Source: Chitinophagaceae bacterium
GTDB lineage: Bacteria > Bacteroidota > Bacteroidia > Chitinophagales > Chitinophagaceae
Assembly (NCBI GenBank): GCA_947472635.1
Contig: CANJDY010000228.1
Location: 1-5,104, forward strand
DNA: 5,104 nt
Direction of reading: 5' to 3'
The number at the start of each line of letters is the position of its first letter. The first letter of the stretch is position 1. The notes under the pieces are model-generated. The model saw only the letters and a program-made list of their open reading frames with translations. It ran no database searches and was not told the DNA's origin. The position numbers and the translations under genes are program-made. Below are positions 1 to 5,104 of the stretch, in pieces.

Positions 1-41
1 ACCCAAATAAAATAAGGTTATTAATAGAAATGTGTTTTTCA

Positions 42-1412
42 TTAATCAGTTATTTTGTAGATAATCGGGGCTGGAAGCCTAGTCGATCCATCAACCAATG
101 CAATATTGATATTATCAAAAATTAAAAAGTCATTTTTCTTAAGCGCGCTCATTACCTTTTGTGTAGGAGACTGAAATAATTCTCCATAATTACTAACCGA
201 CTCCTCTTCCTTTCCATTATGAACCCTTATCACTTTATAGCTATTGATTCTTCCTGGAAAATAATTCAGGTTATTAATATTCAGCAGCCCTTCCAACCGC
301 TCAGCAGAAAGTAAATCTTTAACACTAATGGAATAGCGGTTTAAATTATCCCCTTTTACTTTCACCACCGGCTCTGGTAAAGCGTTAACCCTAATCTGTT
401 TGTCGAACAAAATCTTTTTGGCACCTTTTCTCAAATCGAAAAATTTGAAGGTGTACTCTCCGCTTTTATTGAATAAAACCGTGTAGCTATCATTTACTTT
501 TTTTATTGGCACAGTTGGCTCAATCTCTACATCAAAGTCTTTCCCCATTTGAAATCCAAACTCATTTAACACCGTGCTATTTAATCCTACAAAAATGTTT
601 TCCGTGCGCAGTGAGCGTAATATTTTTTGAAACAGATCATCAAAAACTTGGTCATTGACACTGATCACTTTTTGACCTGGCTGAATAATCTGGTCTTCTG
701 AGTACTCTTTAACGGAAGATTTTAAAACATATAATTTTTCATCCATCTTAGAAAAATAGGTAGGCAAATATCCGATTTCGCTCAGTGCAGCCTCTTGGTA
801 TTCCAGCTGGGTTTGTAAGATCAATAACCTTATTCTAACCAACTGCATAAAACTGATGGCTGTCGGTTTATGAATAAATAAATAGTCTTCCCACTTGGTT
901 TTTTTACCCTTCAATGTGATAATTTCTTTACGAAGTGGCACCAGTTCAGTTAATTTGGTGACAATTTTGAAAGGGGATTTAGTTATAAATTCTGTAAGCC
1001 CAAACATGTCCTCTTCCAAAACAGTAAGTCCCCCCTTAGATCTTAATATTTTTTCTGTTTTATTCCTATTGTTAAATTGGGTATAAACTGTTTCATTCAG
1101 CTTTTTTAAATCCACGTGCACTTTTTCAATTAAGGCAGCTATTACCTCGTGGCTTTTTGAAAGCCTAGCGCTGATCAATAAATAGCTTTTTGCTTTAGGG
1201 CTTAGCGATAGTTTTGCATCATTATTAACAGCAATAAGTTTGCTGATGGTAATTTTTTTCTGTACCTCTTCCTCTATCGACTCAAATGATTTGATAGCAT
1301 ACGTGTTTGAATCAAGCAAGGAAACCTTGATATTCAATACAGAAAAACAAATAAAAATGATGTATAACAGACTTATGATCTGGTATCTCTTAACATCTAC
1401 GTGTGCAGCCAT
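42..1412 (-). CDS. GldM/PorM-like motor subunit (divergent paralog, periplasmic shaft)
   Basis: Probable inner-membrane motor protein of the GldM/PorM family. In that family two copies sit inside a GldL pentamer and carry rotation through the periplasm to type 9 secretion parts. Seen: a short cytoplasmic N-terminus with Arg9, one membrane helix at about 11-29 (pattern LxYxxFIxxxxLN, with Y17, F20, I21, L26, N27), a helix-rich part at about 35-215, then a beta-rich part. The C-terminal domain from about 340 on has the family signature RVNALPEPVVKVKG (341-354) and ends DGSTRLPAPIIYKI. As I recall F. johnsoniae GldM, Arg9 and the helix residues align without gaps, which supports this ATG. At 456 residues it is shorter than canonical GldM (~510). 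It lies 22 bp behind the GldL-like gene, so the two are surely co-transcribed and should form one complex. Sequence is divergent outside the ends, so it is a paralog rather than the housekeeping gldM. Family assignment is firm; the physiological role is unknown. Confidence 0.85.
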   Translation of the reverse strand: MAAHVDVKRYQIISLLYIIFICFSVLNIKVSLLDSNTYAIKSFESIEEEVQKKITISKLIAVNNDAKLSLSPKAKSYLLISARLSKSHEVIAALIEKVHVDLKKLNETVYTQFNNRNKTEKILRSKGGLTVLEEDMFGLTEFITKSPFKIVTKLTELVPLRKEIITLKGKKTKWEDYLFIHKPTAISFMQLVRIRLLILQTQLEYQEAALSEIGYLPTYFSKMDEKLYVLKSSVKEYSEDQIIQPGQKVISVNDQVFDDLFQKILRSLRTENIFVGLNSTVLNEFGFQMGKDFDVEIEPTVPIKKVNDSYTVLFNKSGEYTFKFFDLRKGAKKILFDKQIRVNALPEPVVKVKGDNLNRYSISVKDLLSAERLEGLLNINNLNYFPGRINSYKVIRVHNGKEEESVSNYGELFQSPTQKVMSALKKNDFLIFDNINIALVDGSTRLPAPIIYKITD

Positions 1413-1434
1413 AATTTATTTTTTTTTCGACCAA
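1413..1434 (-). promoter_or_regulatory. Intercistronic gap with A-rich translation start context
   Basis: The 22 bp between the GldL-like stop (TAG) and the GldM-like ATG read on the minus strand as TTGGTCG, nine A residues, then TAAATT. There is no GGAG-like Shine-Dalgarno sequence. A-rich leaders directly before ATG are the usual initiation context in Bacteroidota. The gap leaves no room for a promoter of its own, supporting a two-gene operon with linked expression of the two motor subunits. Confidence 0.55.
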
Positions 1435-3006
1435 CTAACTGTACTGCTTATACAGTAGATTAAAGGCAAGTTGCGATCCACTTGCTACCGTATTGGTTTT
1501 GCTGAGATGGTAATTCAGTTTATCAAATATTTCTTTTTTACTATCCCCCTCTTTTAGGTCAAATATTTCATTCAACTTTGGCTTAGCGCTAATACCTTCC
1601 TGGAATAATTTATCCACTATTGCCCTAATCAATTTCAAGTAATTCAGCTCTCCTTTTAAGAAAATATCGCTCAATAGCACACTGTACTCGTTATTGGGAC
1701 CGAAGTGCATAATATCGGAATGGAAATTCACTACATCATCCAAGGTAATAGTCGTTTCTTGGTCTATTGCAATAGAAAGCGTTTTTTTAACCAATTGCTT
1801 AGCCTCTAACAAATCTGACATAGAAGTAGCGATTTTAACCGCAGACTTAAGCAAAGAGTACCCTAGATCAGTTTCTATAACATATGTCAATTTTTTAAAG
1901 CGCTGCAATGCCTTTTTCTTTAATACATCATCCGTTGTTGTCAAAATATCCGCTAATGAAGCAACCTCCTCTTCTGAGCTACCATCCCAACTATCAATCA
2001 AATAATTGAGTAGGTTCTTATTTTTACATGCAATCAATGTTTCAATTCCATCTGCTACGGGAGATGGTATTAGTGTGGAGGGATAAAATGCATTTGCGTG
2101 CACCAGAATATTTTCAGCCTCACCGCCAAATATTTGAATCTCACTCTTCTTTTTGGTTCTAATAAATTGTTCGCTGGCATTTTTATCGAAAATGAATTGG
2201 TTAAAAATCCCTTCCATTTTAGCCACGGTACTAGCTTTGCACAATAAAGTAATCTCGTCCAAGGTGATGCTAGCTGGTTTTGGAATTACCAGGTCCGAAA
2301 TAGGGGAACTAGGCAAATTAATCAGCGACTGTGTCAGGAAAGGCAAAGCTTCCTTGCTAGGAATTTTTTTATCAAATATTCTTTTAAATAATTGGATCAA
2401 TTGAGTGTATTCCTCATTATTTAGTTTGCTCCACTCTGGCTGATAAAATAGTTCTTTCGACAAACTAAGAATGTCTAACTGCTCTAATTGTAATAAAGTA
2501 TTGGCTTGAGGAAGCGTGCTATTACTAACTGGCAAAGCAACGGGGGTTGCAACGGGTACAACAGTTGTAATGGGTAATTCGCCGTTACTAGGGGTTTTGA
2601 TTTCAATAGAAAGGTTTCCAGAAGGCTGAAAATTGGGACGCTCAGGTTCAAAATTCGGAATATCCGTCTTTGGTTGGTCATAGCTCACCGTTGAAAAGGT
2701 CTTGGGCTCCGATGTTTGAATGTTGATATAAGGCGCATTTGAACTACCGCCACCCATTGGTTGCAATGAACCTAGGCCTTCAGCCACTTTAGATAGGGTG
2801 GCTTCTGTTGCACCTACGGATTTTTCTACTTCCACAAACTTAATGGCCGATACCGCAAATACAAGGGCTTCGATACTTAAGCCCAGGGTCATAAAGAAAT
2901 CCTGTACCTCCCACTCCAGTAGTTTTGCAATAACCCCAATCAGGATGATGACCGCCGCACCACTGTAAAAGAGATTGAAAATGTCGAGCTTTCTCCTTTT
3001 TTTCAT
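1435..3006 (-). CDS. GldL-like motor stator with long cytoplasmic extension
   Basis: Probable proton-channel subunit of a GldLM-type motor in the inner membrane. Seen: a basic start (MKKRRK), membrane helix 1 at about 11-30 (Tyr14, Lys28), a very short turn (EWEVQD) and helix 2 at about 37-57 with SIEALVFAVSA. Glu46 in helix 2 matches in context the essential membrane glutamate of GldL (Glu49 in F. johnsoniae). Residues 58-80 continue as a short helix. After that it departs from the family: residues ~82-170 are a low-complexity linker rich in Pro, Ser, Thr, Gly and Asn, and ~171-523 form a mostly helical soluble domain that I do not recognise. Canonical GldL is only ~215 residues, so this one is more than twice as long. 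The reading frame is intact. It is followed after 22 bp by the GldM-like gene. The helical tail must be cytoplasmic by GldL topology and could bind a regulator or effector; that is inference. The start ATG has no Shine-Dalgarno sequence, as is usual in this phylum. Confidence 0.8.
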   Translation of the reverse strand: MKKRRKLDIFNLFYSGAAVIILIGVIAKLLEWEVQDFFMTLGLSIEALVFAVSAIKFVEVEKSVGATEATLSKVAEGLGSLQPMGGGSSNAPYINIQTSEPKTFSTVSYDQPKTDIPNFEPERPNFQPSGNLSIEIKTPSNGELPITTVVPVATPVALPVSNSTLPQANTLLQLEQLDILSLSKELFYQPEWSKLNNEEYTQLIQLFKRIFDKKIPSKEALPFLTQSLINLPSSPISDLVIPKPASITLDEITLLCKASTVAKMEGIFNQFIFDKNASEQFIRTKKKSEIQIFGGEAENILVHANAFYPSTLIPSPVADGIETLIACKNKNLLNYLIDSWDGSSEEEVASLADILTTTDDVLKKKALQRFKKLTYVIETDLGYSLLKSAVKIATSMSDLLEAKQLVKKTLSIAIDQETTITLDDVVNFHSDIMHFGPNNEYSVLLSDIFLKGELNYLKLIRAIVDKLFQEGISAKPKLNEIFDLKEGDSKKEIFDKLNYHLSKTNTVASGSQLAFNLLYKQYS

Positions 3007-3036
3007 AGAATGATTTTGTTAGATTTCTGTAAGGGC

Positions 3037-3060
3037 GAAAATAAATTTCTTTTTATTTTC
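3037..3060. promoter_or_regulatory. AT-rich inverted repeat in the motor-operon leader
   Basis: GAAAATAAA (3037-3045) and its exact reverse complement TTTATTTTC (3052-3060) flank a 6-base loop, 31-54 bp before the GldL-like ATG. The stem has one G-C pair, so an RNA hairpin would be weak and a strong terminator is unlikely. In DNA of this AT content a 9-bp A/T dyad may arise by chance. It might be a protein-binding site or part of the promoter region. Confidence 0.25.
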
Positions 3061-3066
3061 AACCGA

Positions 3067-3090
3067 TTTAACCAATTCGCTTAGGTTAAA
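3067..3090. promoter_or_regulatory. Operator-like dyad TTTAACC-N10-GGTTAAA
   Basis: A perfect 7-bp inverted repeat with a 10-bp spacer (3067-3073 and 3084-3090), lying 61-84 bp upstream of the GldL-like start. The half-site spacing of 17 bp centre to centre is between one and two helical turns. The site could bind a dimeric regulator or form a hairpin in the leader RNA. AraC proteins more often bind direct repeats, so a link to the neighbouring regulator is not implied by the form of the site. Confidence 0.35.
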
Positions 3091-3179
3091 GCATACAAAT
3101 TCGGCACTTAAATCCCATACAACAAAAAATCATCGTAAACTGAGAAGAAACGAAGTAAAAAATTATGACACACTAATAA

Positions 3180-4400
3180 TCACTTGGTTATAGTTGATAT
3201 ATAATCTGAAGGTGTTCCTCCATGGAACTTTTTAAAGGGCTTGTACAAATGGCTTCGGGAACTAAAACCCGCTTCTTGGGCTAGTGCATCAATAGAATAA
3301 TCCCTATATTTTGGGTGATCCAATAAGGCGATGATATAAAAAACCCTTTGCTGGTTAACCAAATTACTAAAACTCATCTTGTACTCCTTTATGACTAAAT
3401 TTTGTAAATCCTCTGCTGACTGGATCTTAACTTTCATGGCATAATCTTCCAATGTGGCAGTTTGCTGTAAATAATATTGCTCCTTAAAAAAGGGGGTTAT
3501 AAAATTTGATTCTGTCAACCGTAACCCTTGTTTTTTAGAAAATACCTCTCCCAGTGTTAGGCGTAAACTGTGCGAATTCAAAAATACTGGTCGATATAAT
3601 ATTATTAAAAAGCTATATACAGTTACCACAATTACAATTGCATTCAAAACCCTGCTGTCTATTTGAAATATTAAAGAAGAAATGAATAAGATCAATTGAA
3701 GTATTCCAATCGATAATAGGGGGTAGGTCCACCGAATGATTTGCTTAAAATAAATATTAGCAGAAGACGAGCTCTTTATAATAAGAAAGGTAAGCCGAAT
3801 GACGGTAAAAAGCAGCACGGCTAGTGTTATTGCCCGAAAGGGGAGCAAATATAGAAGCGCACTGTTGAGGTAATGGTAAATTTTAGCATCGACATTTAGC
3901 GAAATAACTTCCACATTCAGCGTGTCAAAATTAAGGTAAAGGGTAACCGAAGCGTATAATGCAACCCCAATAATCAATGCAACAGGAAAATAAATCCATC
4001 GTTTTTTAGGTGAGAGATACAGGCTAGTCATTATCAAAATGAGAAAAACCATTGAAATAGACCTGAAAATGAATAGAAAAACCAATGTAGCTGGAGTTTT
4101 CAAGCCAAAAAAAATGATTCCATTGATTCCAATAAAAAAAGTCACAAAACTGGCGAAATAAAACTTTAGGAGTAAGGGTCGTTTGAACCTGATCAACAGG
4201 TCAAACAGGGTAATGATACCAAGCATGGCCGCACTAAAATTTAAATACGGCAAAATATTAAGCGGAGTTGATGCTGCTGTATCAAGCCTTGCAACGGGCT
4301 GCCCCCCAGACAATGGAGGCAGCTGGGCCCAAGTTTGACCAAAAGCAAAAACAGTAACCAACAGAAGGGCTGCTTTCAAAAGAAACGATACGTTTTTCAA
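3180..4400 (-). CDS. Membrane-anchored AraC-family transcriptional regulator
   Basis: Probable signal-sensing transcription factor in the cytoplasmic membrane. Seen: a possible signal peptide (residues 1-25, hydrophobic core then FGQTWA before Gln26), a short extracytoplasmic stretch, then about seven hydrophobic helices near 49-71, 78-100, 104-128, 135-155, 178-207, 226-246 and 250-269. The cytoplasmic C-terminus (about 317-406) is an AraC-type DNA-binding domain. Its second helix-turn-helix is well conserved (YSIDALAQEAGFSSRSHLYK, then FKKFHGGTPSDY); the first is divergent. The start is TTG: no in-frame ATG lies between the upstream stop at 4434-4436 and the TTG at 4398-4400, and the next Met is residue 59, which would remove the signal peptide and cut into helix 1. 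The gene lies 173 bp upstream of, and in the same direction as, the GldL-like gene, so it may share its transcript or control it. Ligand and targets are unknown. The 7-helix AraC architecture is common in Bacteroidota. Confidence 0.88.
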   Translation of the reverse strand: MKNVSFLLKAALLLVTVFAFGQTWAQLPPLSGGQPVARLDTAASTPLNILPYLNFSAAMLGIITLFDLLIRFKRPLLLKFYFASFVTFFIGINGIIFFGLKTPATLVFLFIFRSISMVFLILIMTSLYLSPKKRWIYFPVALIIGVALYASVTLYLNFDTLNVEVISLNVDAKIYHYLNSALLYLLPFRAITLAVLLFTVIRLTFLIIKSSSSANIYFKQIIRWTYPLLSIGILQLILFISSLIFQIDSRVLNAIVIVVTVYSFLIILYRPVFLNSHSLRLTLGEVFSKKQGLRLTESNFITPFFKEQYYLQQTATLEDYAMKVKIQSAEDLQNLVIKEYKMSFSNLVNQQRVFYIIALLDHPKYRDYSIDALAQEAGFSSRSHLYKPFKKFHGGTPSDYISTITK

Positions 4401-4799
4401 ATATGTATACTGATATTTAATGGGCGCTAAGTTTTAGATTGACTGATCGATAGTAACATTAGATGGTTACATTATAAATAAGTTTAATCCAGCAAATACC
4501 TAATTTTAATATGCTGCAACTTTTTAGTAAAAAACCTCCAAATCCTAACATTCAAAACTCATTTAAGTTGACTTATGAATAAGATTATCAAATTGTTAAA
4601 TATGAATTGTCCCTATTTGGTAGTCCCAAAAACAGCTTTTGTAGTATTGATAAACCATTCTTTCAGGAATTGACTTCCCTGTATTGAGGAGAAAACAAGT
4701 TGAAATGCTGGATTTTAAACAACCAACTAGTATAAAATTATAACATTTAATAAAAAACAAACAATCTATTTGTAGAAAAGCCTTGTATATAGGCTGGAT
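4401..4799. other. Gene-free AT-rich upstream region
   Basis: About 400 bp upstream of the regulator gene with no credible coding region on either strand. It should hold the promoter of the regulator and perhaps of the whole minus-strand cluster, but I found no exact TAnnTTTG box. Apart from the motif at 4453-4474 I see no RNA gene, strong terminator or other repeat. A 76-codon minus-strand frame (4596-4826) runs into the heptamer repeat and does not look like a protein. Confidence 0.5.
4453..4474. promoter_or_regulatory. Tandem GTAACATTA / GTTACATTA motif upstream of the regulator gene
   Basis: Two 9-bp copies differing at one base (4453-4461 and 4466-4474) repeat with a 13-bp period, 53-74 bp before the TTG start of the AraC-type gene. 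GTAAC and GTTAC are also reverse complements, so the site is at once a direct and an inverted repeat. Its place fits an autoregulatory operator, but no second copy is clear in the motor leader. Low confidence. Confidence 0.3.
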
Positions 4800-4841
4800 G
4801 GAGGATGGGCAATGGTGAATGGACAATCGGCAATAGTCAAA
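4800..4841 (-). repeat. Degenerate heptamer array, left copy (GGNSAAT units)
   Basis: Consecutive 7-bp units GGAGGAT, GGGCAAT, GGTGAAT, GGACAAT, CGGCAAT and AGTCAAA; the middle four are clear, the outer two degenerate. They are the reverse complement of the ATTSNCC units at 5042-5104. The segment 4807-4834 matches the reverse complement of 5070-5097 at 26 of 28 positions. Arrays of this kind (GGTCAAT/GGTGAAT variants) are, from general knowledge, dispersed in intergenic DNA of some Bacteroidota and resemble the short tandemly repeated repetitive sequences of cyanobacteria. Their function is not known. Confidence 0.8.
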
Positions 4842-4866
4842 GTTTATTGAAGCTTAGACTTTGACT
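4835..4866. repeat. Perfect 9-bp stem-loop at the inner edge of the left heptamer array
   Basis: AGTCAAAGT (4835-4843) and ACTTTGACT (4858-4866) are exact reverse complements around a 14-base loop that holds the palindrome AAGCTT. The left arm overlaps the last degenerate heptamer unit. No T-run follows and no gene ends nearby, so it is not an obvious terminator. It could be part of a small repeat element bounded by the two heptamer arrays. Confidence 0.45.
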
Positions 4867-5041
4867 TAAGTTGGTAAAAATTATTTAGGAAAGAATAAGA
4901 TTGTCACCGCAACGTATCCAGGAAGAATAGACCAATTCGGAGAAAAGTCTGAGAAAAATTGCTAGAAATAGTATCAAATGAAGGAGCTTTCAGTAAACGC
5001 AAATATCCAGGCAAAAAGAATCCAATCCCAAATCAAATAAG
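4867..5041. other. Spacer between inverted heptamer arrays
   Basis: About 175 bp of AT-rich DNA between the stem-loop and the right array. I see no ORF of note, no RNA gene and no target-site duplication that can be judged, because the right array runs off the window. Together with the arrays it could be the interior of a miniature, non-coding mobile element, but nothing seen in it proves this. Confidence 0.35.
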
Positions 5042-5104
5042 ATTGCCTATTCACAATTGACCATTCACCATTGCCCATTGTCCATTCACCATTGACCATT
5101 CACC
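5042..5104 (+). repeat. Degenerate heptamer array, right copy (ATTSNCC units)
   Basis: Nine 7-bp units without interruption: ATTGCCT, ATTCACA, ATTGACC, ATTCACC, ATTGCCC, ATTGTCC, ATTCACC, ATTGACC, ATTCACC. ATT is kept in every unit, the fourth base is G or C, and the last two are mostly CC. The two left-most units are most degenerate. The array reaches the last base of the window, so its full length is unseen. It is inverted relative to the array at 4800-4841. Confidence 0.9.

Larger units (their letters stand above)
3007..3179 (-). other. Leader region between the regulator and motor genes
   Basis: A 173-bp AT-rich spacer with no ORF. It is longer than an ordinary operon gap and could hold a separate promoter for the motor genes, but I find no exact match to the Bacteroidota -7 box (TAnnTTTG) on the minus strand. 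No convincing terminator follows the regulator gene. It does contain two perfect inverted repeats, listed separately, which make it the best place to look for control of the motor operon. Confidence 0.4.

Noticed and set aside
20..46. Possible hairpin ATTAAT...ATTAAT at the end of the GldM-like gene as a terminator
   Set aside because: The stem is almost all A/T with a bulge and has no T-run on the minus-strand side, so it is too weak to call; the first 41 bases otherwise show nothing, and a further gene may follow outside the window.
1419..1427. Run of nine A residues (minus strand) as a slippage or frameshift site joining the two motor genes
   Set aside because: It lies after the GldL-like stop codon in the intercistronic gap, so slippage could not fuse the frames; it is better explained as an A-rich initiation leader.
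895..2681. Short ORFs in other frames inside the two motor genes (895-1086, 1694-2005, 2153-2404, 2484-2681; also 1240-1458)
   Set aside because: They overlap long genes whose products match the GldL and GldM families, and their translations show no plausible domain.
4596..4826. 76-codon minus-strand ORF
   Set aside because: Its start lies in the heptamer repeat, its composition is rich in Cys, Ile and Tyr with no recognisable motif, and it stands in AT-rich intergenic DNA; most likely a chance frame.
5042..5104. CRISPR array
   Set aside because: The units are only 7 bp long, directly adjacent and degenerate, with no spacers and no cas genes nearby.

Overview
The window looks like chromosomal DNA from a member of the Bacteroidota. 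It is AT-rich, its starts lack Shine-Dalgarno sequences and sit behind A/T-rich leaders, and its proteins belong to families typical of that phylum. These are GldL/GldM-type motor proteins and an AraC-type regulator with a multi-spanning membrane sensor. I cannot name the genus.

Layout: all three genes lie on the minus strand and are read from right to left. First (4400-3180) comes a membrane-anchored AraC-family regulator that starts at TTG. After a 173-bp gap with two inverted repeats comes a 523-residue protein (3006-1435). Its first ~60 residues are a GldL-like pair of membrane helices with the motor glutamate, and it carries an unusual Pro/Ser/Thr-rich linker and a ~350-residue cytoplasmic tail. 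Only 22 bp later comes a 456-residue GldM-like protein (1412-42) with the family's N-terminal arginine and single membrane helix, a large periplasmic part and a recognisable GldM-type C-terminal domain. The right 700 bp (4401-5104) has no convincing gene. It holds two arrays of degenerate 7-bp repeats in opposite orientation and a perfect 9-bp stem-loop.

How it may work: GldL and GldM form the proton-driven 5:2 motor that powers type 9 secretion and gliding, normally in a gldKLMN operon. Here the pair is not preceded by gldK; what follows gldM lies outside the window. The greatly extended GldL resembles, in architecture only, the ZorA subunit of ZorAB-type motors, which have long cytoplasmic tails. 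My inference is that this is a secondary, repurposed GldLM motor, possibly controlled by the adjacent membrane AraC protein, whose cytoplasmic tail links the motor to an unknown partner. This is the best candidate here for an undescribed system; its function is unknown.
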